Origin: Lachnospiraceae bacterium
Lineage (GTDB): Bacteria > Bacillota > Clostridia > Lachnospirales > Lachnospiraceae
Length of the DNA: 19,306 nucleotides
NCBI GenBank assembly: GCA_009774375.1
Contig: VSNO01000085.1
Location: 1-19,306, forward strand
Reading direction: 5' to 3'
Part shown: positions 8,370 to 16,151 of the stretch, one piece after another
How the letters are laid out: each line of letters begins with the position of its first letter
Position numbering within the stretch: the stretch's first letter is position 1
Translations under genes and position numbers: made by a program
Notes under the pieces: model-generated
Told to the model about the DNA's origin: nothing
What the model saw: the letters and a program-made list of their open reading frames with translations, nothing else
Databases searched by the model: none

Positions 8370-9263
8370 TCAGAAATATCCTTCCCGCTTGCGTCTCTCC
8401 ATGCTGCCCGCCGCCTCATGGTCGATCACGCGGCTCGTCCGCTCCGACGTCACGGCGCCGAGCGTCTCCTTCACGATATCCTCGAGCGTGTCCGCCGTGG
8501 ATTCCACGCCGCCTGTCAGCGGATAACATCCCAGCGTGCGGAAACGGACGCTCCTGTACTGTATCTCCTCACCGGGAAGCAGCCGCATCCTGTCGTCGTC
8601 GACCATGATGATGTTCCCGTCCCGATACACGACAGGGCGCTCCTTCGCAAAATACAGGGGAACGATATCGATCCGTTCCTGTTCGATGTACTGCCAGATA
8701 TCTTTTTCCGTCCAGTTCGAGATCGGAAACACCCGGATGCTCTCGCCCCTGTGGATCTGCGTATTGTACAGGTTCCACATCTCCGGCCGCTGGTTCTTCG
8801 GATCCCACGCCTGCTCACTGTTGCGGAATGAGAAGATGCGCTCCTTTGCCCGCGACTTCTCCTCGTCACGGCGCCCGCCGCCGAATGCCGCAGTGAAACC
8901 GTATTTTGAGAGCGCCTGCTTCAGTGCCTGCGTCTTCATGATATCCGTGTACGCCGAACCATGGTCAAACGGATTGATGCCCTGCTTCACGCCTTCCTCA
9001 TTCGTATAGACAAGCATCTCGATCCCTTTTTCCTCTGCAATGCGGTCACGAAATGCGATCATTTCCTTAAACTTCCAGGTCGTATCGATATGCATGAACG
9101 GAAAAGGCGGTTTCTCCGGATAAAACGCCTTCATGGCAAGGTGCAGCATGACCGAGCTGTCCTTGCCAATAGAATAGAGCATGACCGGCTTCTCGCACTC
9201 TGCCGCCACCTCACGTATGATATATATTGCTTCTGCCTCGAGGGCATCAAGATGGGTGTTCAT
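8370..9263 (-). CDS. cysD: Sulfate adenylyltransferase small subunit CysD
   Basis: A 297-residue ATP sulfurylase catalytic subunit of the PP-loop family, which adenylylates sulfate in complex with CysN. The nucleotide loop SIGKDSS lies at 31-37, and GGGRRDEEKSRAKERIFSFR, typical of CysD, lies mid-protein. The tail RKREGYF is family-typical. The ATG at 9263 (MNTHLDALEAEAIYI) is chosen because GGAGGAG is nine bases upstream and it aligns with CysD N-termini. An in-frame ATG at 9299 lacks a ribosome site and begins beside an intergenic hairpin. The gene follows cysT after a 62-base gap that contains this hairpin and precedes cysNC by 66 bases. Confidence 0.95.
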   Translation of the reverse strand: MNTHLDALEAEAIYIIREVAAECEKPVMLYSIGKDSSVMLHLAMKAFYPEKPPFPFMHIDTTWKFKEMIAFRDRIAEEKGIEMLVYTNEEGVKQGINPFDHGSAYTDIMKTQALKQALSKYGFTAAFGGGRRDEEKSRAKERIFSFRNSEQAWDPKNQRPEMWNLYNTQIHRGESIRVFPISNWTEKDIWQYIEQERIDIVPLYFAKERPVVYRDGNIIMVDDDRMRLLPGEEIQYRSVRFRTLGCYPLTGGVESTADTLEDIVKETLGAVTSERTSRVIDHEAAGSMERRKREGYF

Positions 9264-9301
9264 TCGTTCGTTCTCCTCCATTTCGTTTTCTTCAATCATT
9301 C

Positions 9302-9328
9302 TAAGGAACTGTTCATAACAGTTCCTTA
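9302..9328 (-). repeat. Perfect 12-bp hairpin between cysT and cysD
   Basis: TAAGGAACTGTT (9302-9313) and AACAGTTCCTTA (9317-9328) are exact inverted repeats around a three-base loop. The minus-strand RNA stem includes the cysT stop codon, and its loop reads AUG. No T run follows, so it is not a normal terminator. A role in mRNA processing, stabilisation or differential expression within the operon is inferred. Confidence 0.75.
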
Positions 9329-10177
9329 CTTTTTGCTGAACCTCTGCATGTACAGCTGCACTGAATTGATGAACAGCATCAGCAAAAATGAGATCACCAG
9401 CAGCACCAGTGCAATCGCTGTCGCATCCGCATACTTGTACTGCTCTAGCTTCGTCATGATCAGCAGCGGTGCGATCTGCGTCTTGTTGGGAATATTTCCG
9501 GCAATAAATACCACGCTCCCATATTCCCCGATACCTCTTGCAAACGCCAGTCCAAATCCGGCAAGCAGCGCGGGAAACAGCTCCGGCAGCACCACGCGGA
9601 AAAAGGTGTACACCCTGCCCGCCCCGAGCATCTCCGCCGCTTCCTCGTACTGCCTGTCCAGTTTTTCCAGCACGGGCTGCACCGCCCTCACCACAAAAGG
9701 AATCCCCACAAATACCATGGCGATCGTGATCCCGATACGCGTATATGCGATCTTCACTCCCATCTTTGCAAACAGCGCCCCGATCCAGCCCTTATCTGAA
9801 TAGAGATACGTCAGCGCGATGCCCGCCACCGAGGTCGGCAGAGCAAACGGCAGCTCGATCAGACCGTCCATCAGACGCTTTCCCGGGAAATCATACCGGA
9901 CCAGTGCCCATGCGGTCATCAGCCCAAATACCGCGTTGACCAGCGCCGCAAAAAACGCACAGGAAAGACTGACCGCATAACCTGAAACCACCTGCCCGGA
10001 CGTGACCACCTCGATGAATTCGGAAAAGCTGAGCCGGCCCGCACTGATGAAGATCGATGCCAGAGGGATCAGGACCAGCATGCCCAGCATGGCAAGCGTT
10101 ACCCCCAGCGAAAGCCCGAATCCCGGGATCACTCTGACACCTCTTTTATTCTTGACTTTGATGATCTGCTGTTCCAT
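9326..10177 (-). CDS. cysT: Sulfate ABC transporter permease CysT (CysU)
   Basis: A 283-residue permease with about six membrane segments, the first near residues 18-44. The EAA loop reads EEAAEMLGAG and is followed by the ARGIGEYGSVVFIAGNIP segment, which with the TQIAPLLIMTKLEQY region marks CysT rather than CysW. It would form a heterodimer with CysW, energised by CysA, for sulfate or thiosulfate uptake. ATG 10177 has AAAGGA about ten bases upstream. It is the first gene of the cys operon, about 100 bases after the predicted transcription start. The usual upstream partner, a sulfate-binding lipoprotein gene (sbp/cysP), is missing from its expected place. Confidence 0.93.
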   Translation of the reverse strand: MEQQIIKVKNKRGVRVIPGFGLSLGVTLAMLGMLVLIPLASIFISAGRLSFSEFIEVVTSGQVVSGYAVSLSCAFFAALVNAVFGLMTAWALVRYDFPGKRLMDGLIELPFALPTSVAGIALTYLYSDKGWIGALFAKMGVKIAYTRIGITIAMVFVGIPFVVRAVQPVLEKLDRQYEEAAEMLGAGRVYTFFRVVLPELFPALLAGFGLAFARGIGEYGSVVFIAGNIPNKTQIAPLLIMTKLEQYKYADATAIALVLLVISFLLMLFINSVQLYMQRFSKK

Positions 10178-10211
10178 TGGATGCTGTCCTTTCTGATATA
10201 ACTATAAACGC

Positions 10212-10225
10212 AATTGAGTACAATT
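10212..10225. repeat. Short inverted repeat in cys leader
   Basis: AATTG-AGTA-CAATT lies about 35 bases upstream of cysT, between the promoter and the ribosome binding site. The five-base arms could be a regulator half-site pair. No specific regulator is recognised, and chance is possible. Confidence 0.25.
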
Positions 10226-10287
10226 CCGGTGTGTCAAGTTTTTCCATACATTCTGTCACCTATTGCTTTTGTATTTGTAATGATGAT

Positions 10288-10316
10288 ATCATAGCATATA
10301 TGGTGGGAAATCTCAA
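10288..10316 (-). promoter_or_regulatory. Sigma-A promoter of the cys operon
   Basis: On the minus strand TTGAGA (10316-10311) and TATGAT (10293-10288) are separated by exactly 17 bases, with a TG one base before the -10 (extended -10). This is the best promoter match seen in the window. It would start transcription near 10280, about 100 bases before cysT. A 10-bp palindrome, ATGATATCAT (10283-10292), overlaps the -10 box and could be a repressor site. Confidence 0.6.
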
Positions 10317-10350
10317 ATACAAATTTTCTGTCGCAGTTTATGGAGACATT

Positions 10351-10401
10351 TAAACTAAAGAAACCGATGATTCAGACTTAAATAATCCAAACCATCGATT
10401 T
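10351..10401 (-). terminator. Weak candidate terminator after the glycan operon
   Basis: On the minus strand AAATCGATG (10401-10393) can pair with CATCGGTTT (10369-10361), nine pairs including one G-T wobble. A 23-base loop lies between, and CTTTAGTTT follows. It lies about 100 bases after the last glycan gene stop. The long loop and interrupted T run make it weak. Confidence 0.3.
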
Positions 10402-10500
10402 AATTTATCTGTCTTTATTTTATTTTAACTCATGTCACACATATCCTACCTCTTCCCGTTTCATCCACACCCGCTCCGGCATATAAACACTACTGAGACA

Positions 10501-11616
10501 TCATCCCATTTGAGCCCTTCGACAAAGGCTTTCATAGCGCAACCTTGTCTGCCTGTCCGCAAGCCGCATATGATCATCCAGCCAGCTTCCATTGAAATGA
10601 TGAATGCCATAGGTGTCGTCTGTCATCTCTGTTTTTCCTGACATATAATCATATGGATGAAAATAATCATATGTATATATGTTCATACCCATGATTGTCT
10701 GGTTCTGCCCGTTCAAAACATATCCGTTATCCAGGGCAACCCTTGTATCCACATAACCACTTGACAAAGTATCCAGTGTACCATCATCTCTGATAAATTT
10801 TCGCTGTTCCCATGCATGCAGAAAGGGTTTCAGTGAAGGATGTCCAGCAACAGCGCCACTACAGCCTCCAAAGTTAATAACCTGCCACTTCTCCACACTG
10901 CTAAAAGCTTCCTGATATAGCAAATTGTCAAGACTCCTGACCAGCTCGACATCAGTATCCATATAAATACCACCACAATGATACAAAATATCAAGCCGTG
11001 CATAATCTGGCACGAAACCAAATCTTTTTTGTTGATATGCCTGTTTCATATAACAGCATTTGTCTACATCATAATTTGACTCATCCCACTGTATAATTTC
11101 ATAATCAGGGCAGAATTTCCGCCAGCTGTCAATACATCGTTTTAGACTATCTGGAAATTCCGTTTTTCCTAACCACATATAATGAATTCTTTTAGGAATA
11201 ATTGGTGCAGTGCTCGTTTTTATAACTCCTTTTCTTCCCTTATTGTGAAAACTGAGAAGAAATATCATTGGCATTATGTAACAATATATTAAACCCTCAC
11301 ATTCCATCCGCTCCAGCTGCTCCAGCACATCCGCATATCTGCTGATATTGATCAAAACTGCAATATTTTCCCCCAATCTGTGAAGAACATCCGGTTCACA
11401 GATTTTGACATTCCTCGACCCTACTATTATTTCCTGTCCCCATTTGGTTGAATCATTATCCACGCAACACACTACAGAATCTCCCAGGCCATACGCATCT
11501 AAAATTGCAGGTGTTGTACTTGTCCCAATCACGCCTGCACCAAACATGACAATCTTACTGCCATGAGACTTTATACATTCTGACATCTCAGAAAAAGTAC
11601 CTTTTTTTAGCTGCAT
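10501..11616 (-). CDS. GT32-like DXD glycosyltransferase with N-terminal Rossmann-like module
   Basis: A 371-residue protein in two parts. Residues about 20-110 form a Rossmann-like unit with KIVMFGAGVIG and a following CVDND segment. From about 138 the protein looks like a capsular-polysaccharide glycosyltransferase of the DXD-sugar-binding (GT32-like) type: IPKRIHYMWLG, then DYARLDILYHCGGIYMDTDV with the metal-binding Asp220-Thr-Asp222. It should transfer a sugar from a nucleotide sugar in the cytoplasm; donor and acceptor are unknown. ATG 11616 has GGGAGG six bases upstream and lies 11 bases after the previous stop; a start at 11688 inside that gene is unlikely. It is the last gene of the minus-strand glycan operon. 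Confidence 0.82.
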   Translation of the reverse strand: MQLKKGTFSEMSECIKSHGSKIVMFGAGVIGTSTTPAILDAYGLGDSVVCCVDNDSTKWGQEIIVGSRNVKICEPDVLHRLGENIAVLINISRYADVLEQLERMECEGLIYCYIMPMIFLLSFHNKGRKGVIKTSTAPIIPKRIHYMWLGKTEFPDSLKRCIDSWRKFCPDYEIIQWDESNYDVDKCCYMKQAYQQKRFGFVPDYARLDILYHCGGIYMDTDVELVRSLDNLLYQEAFSSVEKWQVINFGGCSGAVAGHPSLKPFLHAWEQRKFIRDDGTLDTLSSGYVDTRVALDNGYVLNGQNQTIMGMNIYTYDYFHPYDYMSGKTEMTDDTYGIHHFNGSWLDDHMRLADRQTRLRYESLCRRAQMG

Positions 11617-11627
11617 ACCCGTCCTCC

Positions 11628-12800
11628 CTAACCTCTTTCCATACCAAAGGGCAACCCAGACCTTTCCAATACATCCAAACTTACACAATCAATCCGTTCC
11701 GCTTCCATATCCAGATGCACATACCAATCCCTGACCTGTCCGGCAATCGTCGTATTCAATATGGCTATCACCATAACATCAAAATCCGCACCCAAAGCTG
11801 CCTCGGGATCATCTACAGAAATTCCCTGCATGTTATACATCGCATATTCCCGGTCAAACCATCCGCTTACAGACACAGCAGGTGAATCCAGACAATACTG
11901 CATTACCATCTGTCCAAAAAGTCCTGCGCCATAAACAGCGACTTTCATCCCCTCCCTCACCTTTGGAAATGGAAAAAGCGTCATCTGGCTGTCGATCTCC
12001 GCATATTCCTTCAAAAGCAGCGCCTGCCACATAAAATACCTCAGTTGCCGGTTCAACATTTTCTGCTGACTGTGGAGATCAAAGTATCTTTTCAAATCCT
12101 GATACAGATACAGGAAATTTTCTATTTCTATATGGCTTCCGTGGACAATCGAATCCCGCCTGATCCGGTAATGATATAACGGGAGATTCAACACGTATAC
12201 CGATGACGCATGTAAGATACTCGGATATACGCACGCAGCATCCTCTCCATATGTTATCCTGTCCGAAACACGCAATTGCACATCGCAGATAACATTTTTC
12301 TTAAACAACTTTCCCCACAAGTTTGTCGGAATTCCGTGTACATAAAACGCCCCATTCATCATCATATTTTCATATAATCCCGAAAGCTTGTCACCACTGT
12401 AAATCCCCTCTGCAACTGAACTGCCTTTCACTTTCCGAAAACTGCCATACTCCTCGTAAGCAGCAAATACCATAATATCTGCATCTGCCCCCAATTCAAG
12501 CATCTGTTCCAGCATATTCGCCTCTACCCAGTCGTCCGCATCCACAAAAGTGATATAATCCCCGTGGCATTGTCGGATTCCTTCCTTTCTGGCGCTTGTA
12601 TTTCCCCCATTTTCTTTATGTATGACATGTACTCTCCGATCCTTTCGCGCATATGCATCGCATATATGTCCGCTTTCATCCGTCGAGCCGTCATCAATTA
12701 AGAGCACCTCAATGTCGGAATAAGTCTGTCCGATAATGCTTTCAATACATTCCCTTACATAATTTTCCACGTTATAAACTGGTACAATCACGCTGATCAT
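11628..12800 (-). CDS. GT2 family glycosyltransferase with C-terminal Rossmann-like module
   Basis: A 390-residue protein. The N-terminal GT2 (GT-A) domain opens with ISVIVPVYNVENYV, continues with LLIDDGSTDESG and has the DXD-like FVDADDWVE that binds metal and nucleotide sugar. From about residue 285, MKVAVYGAGLFG begins an appended Rossmann-like module with GWFD and VMVIAI strands, ending in a short tail. The start ATG at 12800 overlaps the preceding DUF1919 stop as ATGA, indicating translational coupling. Donor sugar and acceptor cannot be read. The appended module is the same type found on six other products of this cluster. Confidence 0.88.
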   Translation of the reverse strand: MISVIVPVYNVENYVRECIESIIGQTYSDIEVLLIDDGSTDESGHICDAYARKDRRVHVIHKENGGNTSARKEGIRQCHGDYITFVDADDWVEANMLEQMLELGADADIMVFAAYEEYGSFRKVKGSSVAEGIYSGDKLSGLYENMMMNGAFYVHGIPTNLWGKLFKKNVICDVQLRVSDRITYGEDAACVYPSILHASSVYVLNLPLYHYRIRRDSIVHGSHIEIENFLYLYQDLKRYFDLHSQQKMLNRQLRYFMWQALLLKEYAEIDSQMTLFPFPKVREGMKVAVYGAGLFGQMVMQYCLDSPAVSVSGWFDREYAMYNMQGISVDDPEAALGADFDVMVIAILNTTIAGQVRDWYVHLDMEAERIDCVSLDVLERSGLPFGMERG

Positions 12801-13699
12801 ATCGCCCGTGCCTCCTGTACACGCAGAAAATCCTCTTCACCATTCAGAAATGACAAAATATTAAACAAGGGGTTTTGTCCGTTTGCTATGCCATTGGCTT
12901 TCATCCCTATTGTGATCCCATGATTTCTTTCCGCTTCCGTGTACGCTATCTTAATGCTTGACCTCAAAGCGCTGTCATATGGCACAAATATTATTTTTTG
13001 CTCGTAGTCCATATTGTTAAATTCTTTTTCCACACTTCTATCACCTGTTGAGGAAACAAAAATAAGCTTCTTTTTATTAATTCGCCGCTTCCTCCTGTCA
13101 TAGCAATCCTTTGCCTCCCCATAATCGCCATAGTGGTTAAAATGCAAGTATATATCATCCAGACGCCCAACAGGATATTCGCGCTTTAGATTACTATCAA
13201 AACCTGATCCTGCAAATTCCAACGGAACGGACAGGTAATAGTCAAACCGCTTCATCAATTTAATAAAATCGCCATCACTGAAAAACATATTAATGAATGG
13301 CGTATTAAACTGCAGCCCTAAATAGTTATAGCACAACCCCGCCCAGCAGTTTCGCGAGATAATGCTGATACATCCCTGTTTTACTTTTGTATACTTTGCA
13401 AGGTCAAAAAACGGAATAGAAAATACCCTGATCGGAATGCATTTCCATGAATCTATCCCTATGGACAGCGCCTCCGATAAAACCGACTGAAAATCGCTGA
13501 CTGCCACCACACAATAGTCATATTCAACGCTGTTAATTTGTTCTTTGGGCACAAAACGATAGCCATCCACCTGCAGAATATTTTTTTCGTTTGACGTAAC
13601 ACACTGTACCGTTAGATCTCCCGCAAGCTCCTGCATTCGGACACAATTGATATATTTATTATATAAATATCCCATTCCCCAGATAAAAACCTTGTACAC
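12797..13699 (-). CDS. DUF1919 polysaccharide-associated protein with N-terminal Rossmann-like module
   Basis: A 300-residue protein. Residues about 2-90 (YKVFIWGMGYL, later YDYCVVAVSDF) resemble the Rossmann-like module of the neighbours, with a degenerate GxG. From about 103 the sequence matches the pattern I recall for DUF1919, a family found in exopolysaccharide loci: ISRNCWAGLCYNYLGLQFNT, FDYYLSVPLEF, YPVGRLDDIYLHFNHYG and RRKRRIN. Its activity is not established; a sugar-modifying or transfer role is inferred from context only. The start is GTG 13699, with AGGAGGAGG directly upstream, ten bases after the radical SAM stop. The stop overlaps the next gene's ATG. Confidence 0.78.
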   Translation of the reverse strand: MYKVFIWGMGYLYNKYINCVRMQELAGDLTVQCVTSNEKNILQVDGYRFVPKEQINSVEYDYCVVAVSDFQSVLSEALSIGIDSWKCIPIRVFSIPFFDLAKYTKVKQGCISIISRNCWAGLCYNYLGLQFNTPFINMFFSDGDFIKLMKRFDYYLSVPLEFAGSGFDSNLKREYPVGRLDDIYLHFNHYGDYGEAKDCYDRRKRRINKKKLIFVSSTGDRSVEKEFNNMDYEQKIIFVPYDSALRSSIKIAYTEAERNHGITIGMKANGIANGQNPLFNILSFLNGEEDFLRVQEARAI

Positions 13700-13708
13700 G
13701 GCCTCCTC

Positions 13709-14875
13709 CTATCCAATCATAAACGTATCGCAATTCTTGCAATTTCCCCAATTCTGCCGTCCTTCGTATAGACACTTCCGGACCATCTGGAATCTGGAAC
13801 CATACCAGATATCCAGCAGCCCCTCCTTACCTGCATCCCCCAATGTAAACCTGCCCAGTGCATCATTGCAGCACAGGGAGATTTTCCCGTCCGGCCTGAC
13901 AATCATCTGCTTGAAAGGCAGTACACACCGCTCTTTTCCATAGTCCATAAGCTCCTTCCTGTTGGGTGCTGTCCCCCCTCTCGAGGTCAGGATCTCCTGT
14001 GGCTTTCGCAGGGATATCGTCACTTTCTTTTTCAACTCAGGATGTGCCTCGCAGTATTCTTTTATCTGCTCACATGGCTTGATCAATTTTAACTGCTGGT
14101 GATAATTATCAATAATCAGTTCATCCAATACATCTGTCAGCGCAATAAACTTATCCAATGTCAGCAAGGTTCCATTTGTAAACATATGCATCCTTGCGTT
14201 TGGCAAATGTTTCCTCGCAAACTGATTGAACGCCACAATCCGTTCGTCCAGCAGCGGCTCGTTATTGGAATACGTGGTAAAACGCCCTGAATAATTGATT
14301 TCCTCGAGCTGGCTCACAATACGCTCAAACAATTCCCTCGACATAACCTTTTTTTCTCTGGGATCTGCATTGCGGTTTACCGGACAAAATGAACAGCTGC
14401 CATTGCAGCGATTGATCGTTTCCACCTCAATATTGTCAAAAAGAGGCTGATTATTATACAGTCTTTCTACCTCGTCAAAAACTGCCCGGCGCATGTATTT
14501 TATTCTCTCGCTGTTGTTCCACTCACTCTCTGAACGGGCCTCGGCAGTCACCTCATACTGATTATAGATCAGTTCATCCGTATCCAGAAAACGGTGAAGC
14601 GGTTCTGCATATACCGTGTAATCCTCTATCCCCAATTCTTTTAGCTGTTTCTCCATACTTGCCACATACAGGCTTGCAATGACAATATGGTAATTCTCTT
14701 TCTGTGGGAGCACATCCTCCACACGCATAACAGGTTTTCCATAAAGAAATGTTCCCTGCTTTTGCGGACTGTTATCCATAAACCCCGCCACCCGCTCCTC
14801 CCCATACTCCTCAAATGCCTTTCGGCCGTACACACCTGCACCAAATATGATATACCTTCTGTCGTCGCCCATCAT
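13709..14875 (-). CDS. Radical SAM protein with SPASM/twitch-like C-terminus and N-terminal Rossmann-like module
   Basis: A 388-residue protein in three parts. Residues about 7-95 are a Rossmann-like module (RRYIIFGAGVYG, GFMDNSPQKQG). The radical SAM core begins with RCNGSCSFCPV, a CxxxCxxC motif at Cys157/161/164 that binds a 4Fe-4S cluster for SAM cleavage. The C-terminus has Cys317, Cys335-336, Cys379 and Cys382, spaced like the auxiliary cluster of SPASM/twitch enzymes. Relatives act on peptides or on sugars; in a glycosyltransferase cluster, oxidation or epimerisation of a sugar, or modification of a protein acceptor, is plausible but unproven. ATG 14875 has AAGGA nine bases upstream; an ATG at 14893 has no clear site. 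Confidence 0.85.
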   Translation of the reverse strand: MMGDDRRYIIFGAGVYGRKAFEEYGEERVAGFMDNSPQKQGTFLYGKPVMRVEDVLPQKENYHIVIASLYVASMEKQLKELGIEDYTVYAEPLHRFLDTDELIYNQYEVTAEARSESEWNNSERIKYMRRAVFDEVERLYNNQPLFDNIEVETINRCNGSCSFCPVNRNADPREKKVMSRELFERIVSQLEEINYSGRFTTYSNNEPLLDERIVAFNQFARKHLPNARMHMFTNGTLLTLDKFIALTDVLDELIIDNYHQQLKLIKPCEQIKEYCEAHPELKKKVTISLRKPQEILTSRGGTAPNRKELMDYGKERCVLPFKQMIVRPDGKISLCCNDALGRFTLGDAGKEGLLDIWYGSRFQMVRKCLYEGRQNWGNCKNCDTFMIG

Positions 14876-14896
14876 CCCGCAACATCCTTCCATCCG

Positions 14897-16132
14897 TTAA
14901 AAAACTGCCAGTTTATAATAATTATGAAATCCTTTTTCCAACAGCTGTTCTTCCACTTCTCCCTGCAGGTCATAGTTTACCGCAATAAAAATACCGCACT
15001 CCCCACTCAGATCAATCTCGCCCAGTTCATATACTTTTATGCCCTTGAACGTACTACATCTTCTATACCCATCCGATACAATAAAACCGTCAGGACAGTA
15101 TCCCCAAAACTGCAGGTTCTCCAAAAATTCCATCCCCCATGCCCCGACGCCGTATATGAAAACTTTCCCATACTCACGAAAATAACGTTCAATTGTACTC
15201 TTTAACTCATCATAACCGTGAAGCTGATGCTCAAAACTGATGTACATATTTTTATGGAGAAACTCATACGTATTTGTGAGACACTCCTTTAAACGCAGCA
15301 GCAGCCTTGACGCGTATTTCTGCCCCATTATGACACCTGTGTCATATCCTGCATCCTGCGCAACAAAGGGCAAAATTCTCTCAATCGCGTGATTGACTGC
15401 CCCATCAAGCGGCAGCGGCTCCTCTGGGAAATCATTATATTGCCACTTTCTCCGCAGCAGTTTTCTTAATGCTTCCGACTTTGCCCAAAACACAGTGCCG
15501 ATCGCCATCGGTGTCTTATCTCTGGATATATCTGTATTCAATCCCAGCTCGGAAGCAAGGGAAGCGGTGTTCTCATAATTTTTTTTCCATCCATTTGTAT
15601 ACCAGTCATTGAAATGTTTTCCAATCGGTTCCGGTGGAACTAACAATCCTATCTTATCCCTCTGCAGCAGTTTTAAAACCTCATATATGTAGTCCGTACT
15701 TCCAAGCGTATTTCCCCATATATTTTCAATCCAGAATAAAACATCTTCTTCCAGGTAACGAAAACTGGCTCTCTTATCATGAATGAAACATACATATTCA
15801 TAACAGAGCATCTTCTCCCCAAATGTTACGAGCAGGGCGCTGATATCCCTTCCCCGATTTTCCTTATCAAGAAATATTACATTTTCTATTTCCCTTGCAG
15901 ATTCCTTTGCTTTACTTAAAAGTGCAGAATTGGAAGAACACACATATATTGATATCTCCTTGGGAATGTTACCTATATAAGCAGAATACTGCTCCCACGA
16001 ATCATTATAATAAAGATTGATAAACACTGCTGTTTTTGCCAGAGCATCTTTAGAAACCGGAGTCTTCCCACTTTCTTCCGGCAAAATGAACATTAACTCT
16101 TTTTTAGTAAATATGTCATATACATTCTGCAT
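14897..16132 (-). CDS. RgpF-like (rhamnan synthesis F family) protein with C-terminal Rossmann-like module
   Basis: A 411-residue protein. The N-terminal about 310 residues fit the RgpF family (rhamnose-glucose polysaccharide assembly) seen in streptococcal and clostridial cell-wall glycan loci: KTAVFINLYYND, ENRGRDISALLVTFG, YVCFIHDKR and MAIGTVFWAKSEAL. RgpF-type proteins are thought to add rhamnose or related sugars to surface polysaccharide. From residue 323, KVFIYGVGAWG begins the cluster's common module, with GFIVSDG and IFIAVNYD strands, running to the end. ATG 16132 has GAGGG six bases upstream and is 19 bases after the previous stop. Rhamnose as the actual sugar is inferred from the family only. 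Confidence 0.82.
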   Translation of the reverse strand: MQNVYDIFTKKELMFILPEESGKTPVSKDALAKTAVFINLYYNDSWEQYSAYIGNIPKEISIYVCSSNSALLSKAKESAREIENVIFLDKENRGRDISALLVTFGEKMLCYEYVCFIHDKRASFRYLEEDVLFWIENIWGNTLGSTDYIYEVLKLLQRDKIGLLVPPEPIGKHFNDWYTNGWKKNYENTASLASELGLNTDISRDKTPMAIGTVFWAKSEALRKLLRRKWQYNDFPEEPLPLDGAVNHAIERILPFVAQDAGYDTGVIMGQKYASRLLLRLKECLTNTYEFLHKNMYISFEHQLHGYDELKSTIERYFREYGKVFIYGVGAWGMEFLENLQFWGYCPDGFIVSDGYRRCSTFKGIKVYELGEIDLSGECGIFIAVNYDLQGEVEEQLLEKGFHNYYKLAVF

Positions 16133-16151
16133 CTGCTTCCCTCGTTGTACA

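Larger units (their letters stand above)
10178..10500. other. Intergenic region between glycan cluster and cys operon
   Basis: This 323-base AT-rich gap holds the cys promoter and leader on its left side and the presumed 3' end of the minus-strand glycan operon on its right. No convincing protein-coding frame, riboswitch or T-box was recognised. It is also where base composition changes from the GC-rich sulfate operon to the AT-rich glycan genes. Confidence 0.6.

Noticed and set aside
7758..8831. Long + strand open frame of 357 codons antisense to cysNC and cysD
   Set aside because: It mirrors two well-supported genes in a GC-rich region, lacks recognisable domains and has His/Arg/Pro-rich composition typical of antisense shadow frames.
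9264..9299. Upstream ATG of cysD at 9299
   Set aside because: No ribosome site precedes it, it abuts the hairpin, and GGAGGAG is correctly placed for the ATG at 9263.
10201..10237. TTGACA on the minus strand (10237-10232) with TATAGT (10206-10201) as a second cys promoter
   Set aside because: The spacer is 25 bases, too long for sigma-A recognition. The pair at 10288-10316 has ideal spacing.
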